Positions 1 to 11,256 are shown, counted from the stretch's first letter. The stretch: DNA of 64,000 bases from Plasmodium malariae (GCF_900090045.1 NC_041784.1:1371501-1435500), one strand, 5' to 3'. A program made the numbers and translations. The notes: generated by a model from the sequence alone, not told the origin.

Positions 1-439
1 TGTGTTTTACTTTATTTTGTCCTTTTAAATTTCCCATGTTTTGACAAAAGAAAGATATATAGCTTTTAGCAAAACAATTTATTGTTATTCATTGTTCTGA
101 GTTATGTTACATATTTAAGTGTTTTACATTAACATGAATTTTATTTATAGACATCTTTTGAAAAAATTTACAAGCCTTGTAAAAAATCAAAATTTTTTGT
201 GTATTTAACTGCTATTGTGGGTCTTGAATAAATGATGCATCAACACTTCAGTAGGAGAGTAGCTACGAACGGGCAGCTCGTTAGATGCGTAACAGAATTA
301 TTGAAAAATTTTAAGTGCAGAAGGTCTGAAAATTTAAATATGGGTGTACATACAAACATACATATGTATGTATATACATATGAATACATTTGCTTATGCG
401 CCTAAGTGTGTACACATACAAGGATAACTCCCCTCCCTA

Positions 440-658
440 CTACGAAAGATGCCTCGAAAAAAATTTTCCCCTTTTTGCGTAACTGGGAAATAAGCTATTG
501 TTAATTTGGTAGCACATACTCACAAATTTTTCAATGAACATTTTTATTACATAAAAAATAAATATAGACAACACAACAACAAAGTGAGCAAAGTAATTTA
601 TAAAAACACTTATGTAAAATTCTAGCATATAAAACAATTTTTTAAAAATATCTCTCAT
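440..658 (-). CDS. Possible small membrane protein, 72 residues
   Basis: I do not recognise this protein. The ATG-initiated ORF of 72 codons is unique sequence, unlike the simple repeats around it. It has a hydrophobic core (about residues 8-42, rich in Phe, Ile and Val) followed by a short basic tail ending near Lys-Arg-Gly-Lys. That would suit a single-pass membrane protein with one or two helices. AT-rich DNA throws up Phe/Ile-rich ORFs by chance, so hydrophobicity alone is weak evidence. No splice partner was found, and the nearest gene is 2 kb away on the other strand. Confidence 0.25.
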   Translation of the reverse strand: MRDIFKKLFYMLEFYISVFINYFAHFVVVLSIFIFYVIKMFIEKFVSMCYQINNSLFPSYAKRGKFFSRHLS

Positions 659-1595
659 TTTTTCTTTTCTTTTAATGCATAATGTAAATGTTTTTCATTC
701 CTCATTTGGAGCAAACGAACATTTTACGCAACTGCACATCTTGCGCTTTAGTGTGTTTATAAATGTCCAACTACATACATTTAAGTTCTTTGCTCATAAA
801 AGAGTACGAACTTATGCGCAATTATGAAAATTTATGTATATGATTTTTCACACAAATGGTTTGCCTTTTTTTATGGGCTTATGATGCATGTATATGCATA
901 TATATATACATTTACGTATGGAATAATGTCATTTTTCTCTTTTTTTCAAATAAAAAAATTTACAAAAAAATTAAAACAGTAAAATTGAAAGACAGTAAGA
1001 GAAGTACAATAATTTGTAGCCATTTATGTTTTCGCTTTAAGATGCCAGTTCACGATAAAAAAAAAAAAAAAAAAAAAAAAAAGCTAACAGGCTGGCAAGA
1101 TGACATACTGGCAAAATGTTAAGCTGCCATTCCCCCAACTTGTCAATCAAGAACAAATAAGCATACACAAGGATACATACATACACGTATGTACCAACTA
1201 AATATGGGTAAATAAAACAAGGGGGAAACTTGCATTTTTTCGTCATGCTGACTTAACCTTTTGTGTTTTTTTAAGCACATTTTAATGTTGTAAAAAAGCT
1301 GAGTATTGAAACTAAAAAAAAAAAAAAAAAAAAAAAACGACATCGTAAAAACGAACATAGGTACAGGTTAATACGAATACCTTACACACATGTACAGTAC
1401 ATACAAATATATAAAACACATGCGTAAACACATGTACAGTACATACAAATATATAAAACATATGCGTACACACATGTACGTATGGTTGTTTTCACTCTGC
1501 ACAAAAATGTCGTAAGGCTTCATATTTTTATTTTATCGAAAATGTTCTAGTGATATTTAATATGCATTAAGCCATTCACAAGATTGATATATTTT

Positions 1596-1710
1596 AATTT
1601 AGTTTAATTCAGTTTGATTTAGTTTAATTTAGTTTAAATCAGTTTAATTTAGTTTAAATCAGTTTAATTTAGTTTAAATCAGTTTAATTTAGTTTAAATC
1701 AGTTTAATTT
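1596..1710. repeat. 20-base tandem repeat
   Basis: Units of AGTTTAATTTAGTTTAAATC follow head to tail, about 4.5 clean copies from 1621, preceded by degenerate copies. The region is intergenic. Confidence 0.85.
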
Positions 1711-2439
1711 TCAAATGGTACAACATTCAAATATCTCACTAGTGCTCACCATTTAAATAAAACATACCTATGCTCAACTCCATTGTTTATTCAATTCATA
1801 CCATAAATTTTTAAGGAATTATTATTTTATTTTTGAACTTGGTTGAGGACTCAAAATGGTAAGTACTGGTCCCTAAAACAGATGTTTGCAAAAGTCATTG
1901 AAGGTATAATCAATGAATACCTTTTATAAATTCGTACAAAAATAACTGATACTGTCATGTTTATTCATATCACATATTACGACGTTATAAAAAGTAAACA
2001 TATATGAAAAATTGGAGGTACATAAATACCTTATGTTTGCCTGGAAAAAATAAAATTCACCTGAACAGACATACAAAGGGAGGAAAAAAAAAAAAAAAAA
2101 AAAAATAAAAAATAAAAAAAAAAAAAATAAAATAAAAAATAATAAAATAAAAAATAATAAAATAAAAAATAATAAAATAAAAAATAATAAAATAAAAAAT
2201 AATAAAATAATAAAATAAAAAATAAAAAATAATAAAAAATAAAAAATAAAAAGAGCTAACAAAGGAGCGAATAAGAAAGAAAGTTTGCCTTAACCGCTTT
2301 TCCAGTTTTTCAGCTCTTTTAAATTACGAAGATGAACAGTTAAAGGGGTTTCCCACGTATTTACAGGAAGAATATATGCCATTCTGTGCTTGTGTGATAT
2401 TATGTACATATGTATGTATGTATATATATATATATATAT

Positions 2440-2470
<31 letters not shown>

Positions 2471-2645
2471 TAGATATAGATATAGATATAGATATAGATA
2501 GATTGATATAGGTATATAGATATATATGTATGTGTATATCTATTCATTTATTTATTCGTATTTGTGTGCATGCCTCCACTCGCACGAAGATTCCGCCTGA
2601 ACGCGTGCACACGTTAGCGTATATCAAAAAGCACACTCAGGCGGG

Positions 2646-4232
2646 ATGAATAAATTCATCAAACTTTCATTTGGTAAAAATGGAAATAGGAGATTTTTTT
2701 CGTACCGAGGATACAAATTTGATAAAATTGGAGAGAGTCAGAGCCTAAGTGCTGAAGAGATCCAACAGTTAGACAAAGTAAGTATGGTTTCCCTGAAAAC
2801 ATTAAAAATACCTGACCATGTAAGGAATAAATTATATAATTTAGCTAAACAGTTCATAAAAAAAAAAGATTTGGAAAAATTAGGCCGTTTTATGGCCAAA
2901 AAAATAACAAGTCGAAATTGTGTGGAATTGCCAAGAGTTCTGCCATCCAAGTTATTATGTAGCACAGAAGAGGAAAAAAATAAAATAGAAAAAATGCTAG
3001 ATAAAAAATCTTACAAATGCTTAAAAAATTTTTTATTACATTATAAAAATAAACCAAAAGAAATGGAACAAATTGCTTTAGCACATGCCGAAGACACTAG
3101 ACATAAAGTAAATATTTCTTTTTTTCCAGAAGCGTCTATTGCATATACAATACATAATTTTAATGGGCATTATGGAATTATATATAGAATACTAAATGAA
3201 ATAAGAACACGAATTACCGATTTTACTCCGAAGTATTTTTTAAATTATACATCCGTACCAGCTGCTGGTATTATAGCTGCCCACGAAATTTTTAATTATA
3301 CTTTCGATATAATTGTAACAGTTGAGCCATCAGAGCATTTAACATCCATATCAAAATATATGGTTGACAGTATTCCAAATGTAAAGCATCAAATGCATTT
3401 ATATGAAAATGTTAATTCCTTTGATTTAATTTTGTTGTCACATACTTTATTGTCAATGTATGATTATAATTCGAGAAATTTGTTTATAAAAAATTTATGG
3501 AATAGATTAACAAAAAACGGCATAATAATAATTGTTGAACATGGTACACCAACAGGATTTCGTATGCTCCATTCAATAAGAGAAATGTTCATTACAGAAT
3601 TAAAATATGATAAATTTCATATTGTTGCACCGTGTCCACATGAAAGTATTTGCCCATTATCATTAACAGGAAAAGATTGGTGTCATTTTTCACAAAGAAC
3701 ACATAGATTATCTCATCATATTTATTGCAAAGGTAGTCGTGCAAAAAATGTGCAAGAAGAAAAATTTTCTTACTTGGTCATAAGAAAATGTGAAGGACCC
3801 AGAACAAAATATCAATCTGAGTCAGAAGCCTTAACTGTTCAGGAAAAATCTTTTTTTTGGCCAAGAGTTGTCATGCCAACAATAAAAGCTGGGAAACATG
3901 TTCTGATTGATGTTTGTTCTTATCCATATAATTTTGAAAGACTGGTAGTTACAAAAAGTTCACCATCAATTACAAATATGAAAACACAAAATGGTACTAT
4001 TCTTAAAGGTTATGGTTATAAAAATGCAAGAAAATTATTATGGGGGGATTTATGGAGATTTACAAAAAGGATTAGTAGACCTGATGCAAGACTTTACACC
4101 CCTGAAGCGACAAAGAAACATTTATATCGTTTGTATCAAAAACAGAAAAAAAGGCAAAATGGCCAAGCAGTCGTTGACAGCAAATCGGAGGGGTACTACA
4201 CATCCCGCGAGATACAGTACTATGGCACCTGA
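2646..4232 (+). CDS. Rsm22-type mitochondrial small-subunit ribosomal methyltransferase-like protein
   Basis: Single-exon gene of 528 residues related to yeast Rsm22 and human METTL17, which act in assembly of the mitochondrial small ribosomal subunit. The basic, Ser/Phe-containing N-terminus suits mitochondrial import. The Rossmann-fold methyltransferase core is visible around residues 215-300, with a 'TVEPSEHL' element where the family carries its SAM-binding acidic loop. A cysteine cluster follows at about residues 328-345 (CPHESICPL and, further on, WCHFSQR). These conserved Cys are thought in the family to bind a metal or Fe-S cluster. The C-terminus is the basic family tail. The ATG at 2646 is the first in frame and directly precedes conserved-looking sequence. 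A 16-base minisatellite begins within about 15 bases of the stop codon. Confidence 0.85.
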   Translation: MNKFIKLSFGKNGNRRFFSYRGYKFDKIGESQSLSAEEIQQLDKVSMVSLKTLKIPDHVRNKLYNLAKQFIKKKDLEKLGRFMAKKITSRNCVELPRVLPSKLLCSTEEEKNKIEKMLDKKSYKCLKNFLLHYKNKPKEMEQIALAHAEDTRHKVNISFFPEASIAYTIHNFNGHYGIIYRILNEIRTRITDFTPKYFLNYTSVPAAGIIAAHEIFNYTFDIIVTVEPSEHLTSISKYMVDSIPNVKHQMHLYENVNSFDLILLSHTLLSMYDYNSRNLFIKNLWNRLTKNGIIIIVEHGTPTGFRMLHSIREMFITELKYDKFHIVAPCPHESICPLSLTGKDWCHFSQRTHRLSHHIYCKGSRAKNVQEEKFSYLVIRKCEGPRTKYQSESEALTVQEKSFFWPRVVMPTIKAGKHVLIDVCSYPYNFERLVVTKSSPSITNMKTQNGTILKGYGYKNARKLLWGDLWRFTKRISRPDARLYTPEATKKHLYRLYQKQKKRQNGQAVVDSKSEGYYTSREIQYYGT

Positions 4233-4239
4233 TAAGTTT

Positions 4240-4653
4240 AGAAGTCGAAAGATCGAGAAGATGATAAGTCGAGAAGATGACAAGTCGAGAAGATGATAAG
4301 TAGAGAAGATGATAAGTAGAGAAGATGATAAGTAGAGAAGATGATAAGTAGAGAAGATGATAAGTAGAGAAGATGATAAGTAGAGAAGATGATAAGTAGA
4401 GAAGATGATAAGTAGAGAAAGTAAGAGAAGTAGAGAAGATGATAAGTAGAGAAATGATAAGTAGAGAAGATGATAAGTAGAGAAGATGATAAGTAGAGAA
4501 GATGATAAGTAGAGAAGATGATAAGTAGAGAAGATGATAAGTAGAGAAGATGATAAGTAGAGAAGATGATAAGTAGAGAAGATGATAAGTAGAGAAGATA
4601 ATAAGTAGAGAAGATGATAAGTAGAGAAGATGATAAGTAGAGAAAATGATAAG
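4240..4653. repeat. 16-base minisatellite after the Rsm22 stop codon
   Basis: About 24 copies of a unit close to AGATGATAAGTAGAGA, the first few with a C variant (TCGAGA), one copy shortened near 4420-4450. It starts almost at the stop codon, so it probably lies in the 3' untranslated region. The period is not a multiple of three. Confidence 0.9.
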
Positions 4654-5286
4654 TTAAAAAATTTCAAGAGAGGAGCAACGTGAAGAGGGGTGAACCAGCT
4701 TGTAGAAGCCATCATTATCCTTAAGGTATTTTTCTAGGAGAATGGTATTCCTCAAAAGATGTCATAATAGGTGTATGGCATTCAACAAAAAAATTGATTT
4801 GTAATGGATTTACTACGATGCGAATGTTTTCATTTTGTCGGTACGATTTACTCTTTTGCACTTTTGCATTTTTGTCACCATACCGCATTAGCCCATGTTT
4901 ACCTCATTTATCCGGTTTTGACCTTTTTTTGTGAAAATGCTTACCAAAGGATTAAAAAAAAAATAAAATTTGCTAAATTCTTCCAATTTTTTGTAAAAGC
5001 TATCTTTTGGTGTAGTACGTTTGTGCTTTGGGCATATACGGGTAAATACTGTCGCGCGATGATATATATATATATATTGTACGCTTGCAAATTTTCGTAA
5101 AACTATTTTTAAAAACAATGCATTTATAAATATTTTCCCTTTTTTTCAAAATTGACACTGCTTAGTTAGCTAGCAATTTTTTTTTTTTTTTTTTTTTTCT
5201 CCCTATTTGCATTACCATAACAACCTGTTAACATAATTTCCATGTGTATATGTGAACACATATACCATACTCCTCTTTTTCTTAAT

Positions 5287-5451
5287 ATGTCTCGATTAAA
5301 ATATGGGTCATTCTTAGTAATACTAAAAAGAGGAATAATTTTATTTTTTCCTTATTTAATGAGCAACTTAGCTAAAATGTCAAAGGGCGTTAAGTTCACA
5401 TGGTATTATTGGCATCAGTATGCACTGCAACTTCAGAGGTATGTACGGTGA
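5287..5451 (+). CDS. Possible small basic protein, 54 residues
   Basis: I do not recognise this product. The ORF starts at an ATG and encodes 54 residues: a short hydrophobic segment (about residues 8-25) and then a basic, aromatic C-terminus containing a WYYWHQY cluster. The sequence is unique and richer in G/C than its surroundings. Directly at the 3' end (GAG followed by GTATGT) is a good splice-donor match, so this could be the first exon of a longer gene, but I found no convincing next exon before 6536. It could equally be chance. Confidence 0.25.
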   Translation: MSRLKYGSFLVILKRGIILFFPYLMSNLAKMSKGVKFTWYYWHQYALQLQRYVR

Positions 5452-5730
5452 AAGACATTCAAGAAAAAACTAAAGCAGCATAAAGCAATACAAAATGGTA
5501 CAAACAGTACGATATAATGAAATTTAAAATATGATAAAACATAAAAACGAAGCGAATGAGCAAAAATCAGTACAAATAACACACCACCGTTCTGGTGTTA
5601 CTTCTACATAAAAATGAAGTCCTTTTTGGTATTTTTTCTCAATAATTAAGATTTATATTTAAAAAAAAAAAAAAAAAAAAGTCTCTATATTGCAATAAAA
5701 CAAAAAAAGTTGTTTACATAGCACTTATTT

Positions 5731-5783
<53 letters not shown>

Positions 5784-6061
5784 AATTTTTTTTTTTACTT
5801 TTTCATTTATTATTTTTTATTCTTTTTCATTCTTTTTCATTCTTTTTTTTTTTTTTTTTCTTTCTTATACACAATAATGTAGTTTTTAAAGAAATGCACA
5901 AAGGGTTAAAATTTTCATAAAATTTAACATTCTTTAAAACATTATATTATTATATATATACATATATATAGACGTACGTATATATACATATACACGTACA
6001 TACATATGTAAAATTAAAACAAAAATACATAAAGATAAAAAAAAAAAATAAAATAAAACAC

Positions 6062-6301
6062 ATGTTAGGTTGAGAGATACTTGTGTAAGTTCACGATCTC
6101 TCTCTCCTTGAAGGGGCTACAATATGCGCACAACACATATGCGTATAGGCACATACATAACTATATACATGTTTCATTTTAAACTTTTGTCAAATGGAAA
6201 AATTGGCATGTTTGACAGGGTTGACAATAGTTTGCCTTATGATCGCACCTTGGCCCCTGCGTAAAGGATGGTCCTTCGAACTGTCTTAGTGCTGTCTTTT
6301 T
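6062..6301. ncRNA. Candidate structured non-coding RNA
   Basis: This is a GC-richer, non-repetitive island in otherwise simple AT sequence. GAGAGAT (about 6072) can pair with ATCTCTC (about 6096) to form a 7-base-pair hairpin. Further on, GACAG..GACAA (6214-6227) can pair with CTGTC..CTGTC (6281-6296). Between these is GGCCCCTGCG (6252-6261) followed by AAGGATG, closely resembling the internal stem-loop region of U6 snRNA, although the U6 ACAGAGA element is absent. The second hairpin ends directly in a run of five T (6297-6301), which is what a polymerase III terminator looks like on the plus strand. The exact ends and class are unknown. Confidence 0.3.
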
Positions 6302-6535
6302 ATGAGCATCAGTAGGTACATATACGTACACACATGCAAGTATATACATATATACATGCAAGAATGTACATACATGAATATATGTTTATATATATATACA
6401 TGTATATATGCACATATACACGCACACATATACGTATGTGCATATATTCACATACATGCGTTTTGCTTTCCTAAGCGCTGGAAAGTCTGGGTAAGTCCTT
6501 ACCCCCCTTCTTCCTCTTCCACCTTATGCTAGCTC

Positions 6536-8457
6536 TCACTTTTTCTTTATCAATTTTTTCACCTTCTTATTACTTTTCATAATATTTTTGTTTTTGATAT
6601 TTTTTTTGTTGAATTGTTCCTTTTTTTTGTCTACTTTTTTGTTGGCTATTTTTTTATTTGCATCTTTTGACTTAACTATTTTCTTATTTGCTCCCTTGTT
6701 GTTTAACTGCTTTTTTTGTTGTGTACCTTTATTTTTTAATTTATTTTTTTTATCATTTTTACCACTGTTTTTTTTTTTGTCTTTTGTGTTTACATTTTTT
6801 TTATGATTATTTTTATTTTTCTTTTTATCCTCTTTTTTAACATTCGATTTTTTTTTCATCTCTTTTTTTCCATTAACCATCTTTCCTTTAGCGAGTTTAT
6901 TTTTTCCTTTTTTATTTTCATTCTTCTTATGTGCTTTGTTAATCAGCTTTTTCTTGACTTCCTTTTTAACATTAGAACCTTTTTTAACTACTTTATTATT
7001 TTTATTATTATGACTATTATTACCAGCACTACTTTTCTTTTTTGAGCTTTTTTTCTTCATTTTCATATCTCCAACATTTGCATTTTTATTTTTTCCTCCA
7101 CCTGTTCCTCCTCCTGTAGCTGTTGATTTTTTTATCTTTTCATTTTCATTAGCTTTATTATCATCCGATCCTTTTCCTCCTTTCTCTTCATTTGTTTCAT
7201 CATTTTCTTTTCCTTCTTCTTTTACATCCCCATTAACTTCATCCTTTCCTTCTCCTGTAACTTCATCATTAACTGCACCACCTTCTGCATTTGTTTCTTT
7301 TTCTTCTGCCTCGATATCCTTTTCACCTTTCGTAATAAAAGTCATAACATTGGCAGCAGATAAACTTGGCTTTACTCCAGTTTCGATAAAGGACACAATG
7401 AAATCGTTCTTTATTACTAAATGGGATCTGGCTATTTTCTCGTCATCCTTCAAACATCCAAGTTCCTTCATCAACTTTTTATCAACATCGCACAGCAACT
7501 CGAATGGCAGTTCGAGTTTATCCTTCCACTTGAGCTAGGGGGAAAAGAAGAAAAAAAATAATAATAATAAAACAAAATAAACGAAATAAACGAAATAGAC
7601 AAAATGAACGAAATAAACGAAATAGACAAAATAAACGAAATAAACGAAATGAACGAAATAAACGAAATAGACAAAATAAACGAAATAAACGAAATAAACA
7701 AACGAATGGACATAAAAAATGAACACACAGATCAAGGCAAAATTAATATGAAAAAACAAAAGGAAGAATTAAACTGGCAATGTCAATACGCAGAGGCTAA
7801 ACAAACGTAATGTAACGGCATAAAGGCATTATAGTCTTTTATTGTTCCTATACTTCACTATTTCTTTTCCTTTTTTTCTCCTTTTTTCCCATTTTATGTT
7901 TTTATTTTTGTGCCTACTTGATCCTCAGCACTGTCTGCAGATAATCCGTAAACAGCGTAATTGTTGCTTTTGAATTCTTCATACTTTTCTTTAAAAAGTT
8001 TAGCCTGTTCTGTACATCCAGGTGTATCGGCTTTGGGGTACATGAAAAGGACAATACCGTTCAAGTCCTTATGCTTCTCAACCTCAGTTTGCAGGTTCGT
8101 TTGTTCATTCTTTTGGTTTAACAACGCAATGTTTAAAACTTCGTCTGCTAACTTGGTGTCTGTATGAGGATACAAGAGCGAAGAAGAGAGGGGGAGAGGG
8201 GGGGGGGGAAAAAAAAAAAAAAATGGAAAGATAATTTACCGCTTTCACCTTTGCATACTGGCAACAATATAGATGCAGATGTGCTACACGTGTGTGTGTG
8301 TGTGGGTGGGTGGGTAAGTGTTCATATGCGTATGTGTATATATGTATATGTATATATAAACGTATACACGTGTACGGAGGTATGTACGAATTACTTTTAT
8401 TTCATTTTATTACACATCCTGTTTTTTCTTTTTTTTGCACTTCTTACTTTCTATCAT
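6536..8457 (-). CDS. nPrx: Nuclear peroxiredoxin (PrxQ/BCP type) with Lys-rich tail
   Basis: Thiol peroxidase, 442 residues in my four-exon model: 8457-8414, 8283-8240, 8159-7918 and 7534-6536. All junctions are GT..AG and close in phase. The Prx domain covers about residues 15-195. The peroxidatic Cys sits in 'TPGCT', and 'LKWKDKLELPFELLCD' follows it across the last junction. The PrxQ resolving Cys five residues on is replaced by Lys (CTEQAK), so it would need another Cys or an outside partner. Residues from about 205 on are acidic, then very Lys/Asn-rich, fitting the chromatin-bound nuclear peroxiredoxin known in P. falciparum. The first two 44-base exons are the least certain part; the ATG at 8457 is chosen because it allows an open, in-phase join. 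Confidence 0.85.
7563..7710. repeat. 10-base tandem repeat in a peroxiredoxin intron
   Basis: Imperfect copies of AAATAAACGA, with AAATAGACAA variants, lie inside the last intron of the peroxiredoxin gene (7535-7917). They generate chance ORFs on both strands. Confidence 0.8.
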
Positions 8458-8640
8458 CTTGTCCTATCGTACTAAAATTTATTTATATAATTAAAAAAAA
8501 AAAAAAAAAAAAAATTCTACCAGTAGTATAATTCAGAATATTTCATAGATTTTAAAACAAAATATATTTTTAAAATATTTTTTTTTAGAATTTTGCAACA
8601 AAAAAGGAGTAAAAGTATTTTTATTCTTTGTACACACACA

Positions 8641-8687
<47 letters not shown>

Positions 8688-9009
8688 GTATATATATATA
8701 TAATATCTGTTACACTTTTTATTAAAAAAAAAAAAAGAAAAAAAAATTTATTTAAAAGAATTATGTTTATTATATTTTATATATAAACATGAAAAAATTT
8801 TAAGTACAAATTTTTATATATCCATATATATTCGAGAAAAAAAAAAAAAAAAAAAATTCAAAGTTTAAAAAAAAATTCAAACAAATTTTTTTTTTTTTTT
8901 CTTTTTAATACGTATGTTTAAAATTATTAATTATGTAATAACTGTTTGGCAATTGTTCGGTAATTGTTCGGCAATTGTTTTGCAATATTTTGGTAATAGT
9001 TTGGCAACA

Positions 9010-9170
9010 GTTTTGTAATAGTTTGGCAACAGTTTGGCATTAGTTTGTCATTAGTTTGTCATTAGTTTGTCATTAGTTTGTCATTAGTTTGGCATTAGTT
9101 TGTCATTAGTTTGTCATTAGTTTGGCATTAGTTTGTCATTAGTTTGGCATTCGTTTGGAATTAGTTTCAC
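9010..9170. repeat. 11-base tandem repeat
   Basis: About 14 copies of ATTAGTTTGTC with G/T variants, preceded by more degenerate copies from about 8940. Intergenic. Confidence 0.85.
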
Positions 9171-9267
9171 ATTAATTTTTCAACAGTTTGGTAATTTTAT
9201 GATAACAATTTGACAATAGTTTGTCAGTTTTATAGTAATAACAATTTGTCAATTTTCTGTTGACATT

Positions 9268-9301
<34 letters not shown>

Positions 9302-9719
9302 CTTCACATTTATCCTTTCATATATGAATAAATTGGTGCTAAAATATAAAGATTTAAAAAAAAAAAAAAAAATGAGTAATATATTACGGTATACAAATTG
9401 AAAGAAAAAATGTAAAATTGAAATAATAAAAGTTGAGTAGTGCACGTATTTTTTTTTTTTTTTTTTGACAAATGTTCCATTGAGTGTCTTTTATAGCGTT
9501 TTATTTATATATTGATTTGTTTTTTTTTCAAAAAATAAAAGAAATAACTTCACATAATACATGTATATATGCTTATACAGATGAGGATGTGTGTATAACT
9601 CGTACACACGTATGGATATATACATATATATATATATATGTGCATATGGATGTATGTGCATATATATATATATATATATAAAGAATAAATTTGTTCAATT
9701 CGGGTTTACATTTTTAATC

Positions 9720-9862
9720 AATTTTTTGTTTTTCCTTTTTTCCATTTTTTATCATTTCCTTTTTTCCATTTTTTATCATTTCCTTTTTTCCATTTTTTAT
9801 CATTTCCTTTTTTCCATTTTTTATCATTTCCTTTTTTCCATTTTTTGTCATTTCCTTTTTTC
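9720..9862. repeat. 24-base pyrimidine-rich tandem repeat
   Basis: About six copies of CCTTTTTTCCATTTTTTATC plus ATTT, a polypyrimidine block upstream of the peroxiredoxin gene. Confidence 0.85.
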
Positions 9863-10039
9863 CTTTTACCAATGATTGTTAGACTTTTTCTCTGCCTATT
9901 CTTCCTTCATTTTTTCCATTAAATTATTTTTTTATAATAGAAGTGGTTTCGTCTTGCAGTCATGCAAATTTGTTACAGCATGTTATTATACTAAATCTTT
10001 GCTCTTTCATGGTAAAAGACTTTTCATTATGATGTGCTG

Positions 10040-10080
<41 letters not shown>

Positions 10081-11004
10081 AAATTTGATACTATTTCGTA
10101 TATGCATACGAGTTGGGGGTGAGGGGAAGTATTATATAAGTATGTACATGTGTATGCTTTTATGTGTGCGCATGTTTGTGTTTATACGCATATGTACACA
10201 CACACTTAAATGCATACGTTACACACTGACTCCTTTTTTTTTGCAAAGTGCAAATAAAATTTGTTATTAATACGCATAAAAAAAAAAAAAAAAGTCGAGT
10301 ATTTATTCAGCTTGGAAAATTGTAACAACTGGGTTGGAGAAAGTTCAGGTGATTTACAAACGTGTGTACACATTTGCATAGATACATATATATATATAAT
10401 ATTTGTATATGCATATGTATACATATTTGTGTATAAGTATGTATATGTGTATACTTCTTCAATTTGTAATTCAAATGGGAGAAGGGTGAAAAAATGCGCA
10501 CGAAATTATTTCATTTTGTTATGTGTATATTTATTTATGCACAAATATACACATATATCTGTATACATAAAAATAGGGAACACACTTAAATAAAATTAAA
10601 CAAAATTATGAACAAAGTAATGCCCTTTTTTAGCGAAATAAATAATTAACAAAAGTCGACGAACTTGTACCGGCAGCAGTGTGTATATATATCTGTATAT
10701 GTATCTGTATGTATATGCGTATGTGTGTGTATATGCGTATGTGTGTGTACATGCGTATGTGTGTGTGTATCTGCATGTGTATGTCTATGTATGTGTATGT
10801 ATATGTCTATGTATGTGTATGTATGTGTGTGTGTGTGTGTACATATTCATATGCGAAAAGAAGTACCGTCGAAAGGGGTTTAAATATTACTAACAAAATG
10901 CTGTCTGAAATAAAACAAGACAAAAGGAGACTTATTTGGCAATCCTTTCGTTGTGCCAGTTTTCTCTCTCCTAAATAATGAATTTCTTGTTCCAAAACAA
11001 ACAG

Positions 11005-11256
11005 TTACATTTTGGAAAAATAACTCAAACAGTTTGCACGAATAAACGGTAAAACATTTATAACATTCCCAATCCAATATACTTCAAATATTACTTCATA
11101 TTTGATTAAGCCCAACAATCCTACTTCTTTCACCCAGTTAAGAGGGACATTCACAATGTTTTGAAGGAATGTGTGCAAAAATGTAGCTATGTTATTTTGT
11201 TCCTTTTTTTTTCTCTTTTTTTTTTTTTTTTTCATATTTTTCCCTGCACTGTTCAT
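11005..11256 (-). CDS. Candidate small protein, 83 residues
   Basis: I do not recognise the family. After a Lys-rich start that coincides with a poly-A run, the ORF reads as ordinary protein: 'VPLNWVKEVGLLGLIKYEVI' then 'FEVYWIGNVINVLPF' and a short basic, Cys-containing end. Tryptophans, glycines and a mixed hydrophobic pattern are unusual for chance ORFs in this DNA, and the surrounding 300 bases are unique. It could be a small inner-membrane mitochondrial protein. The ATG at 11256 may be wrong, because the Lys stretch could be untranslated or an upstream exon may exist. The antisense frame is also partly open. Confidence 0.4.
   Translation of the reverse strand: MNSAGKNMKKKKKKRKKKEQNNIATFLHTFLQNIVNVPLNWVKEVGLLGLIKYEVIFEVYWIGNVINVLPFIRANCLSYFSKM

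Larger units (their letters stand above)
1..2645. other. Intergenic region left of the Rsm22 gene
   Basis: No gene is clearly supported here. The stretch holds A/T homopolymers, a 20-base tandem repeat (1596-1710), an A-rich run of short units (2085-2255) and TA/GATA microsatellites (2410-2530). Two parts are unique rather than repetitive: a GC-richer island at about 216-340 and a short hydrophobic ORF on the minus strand at 440-658, both listed separately. Confidence 0.7.
4233..6535. other. Intergenic region between convergent Rsm22 and peroxiredoxin genes
   Basis: The left part is the 16-base minisatellite (4240-4653). From 4800 to 5120 the sequence is fairly unique, with no convincing gene. 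A short ORF lies at 5287-5451. Long A/T and TA runs occupy 5640-5990. A GC-richer island with hairpin potential lies at 6062-6301, followed by CATA-type microsatellite to the end of the peroxiredoxin gene. Confidence 0.7.

Noticed and set aside
8164..8531. Plus-strand ORFs over the start of the peroxiredoxin gene
   Set aside because: They contain CATA/GT microsatellite translation and overlap two in-phase minus-strand exons.
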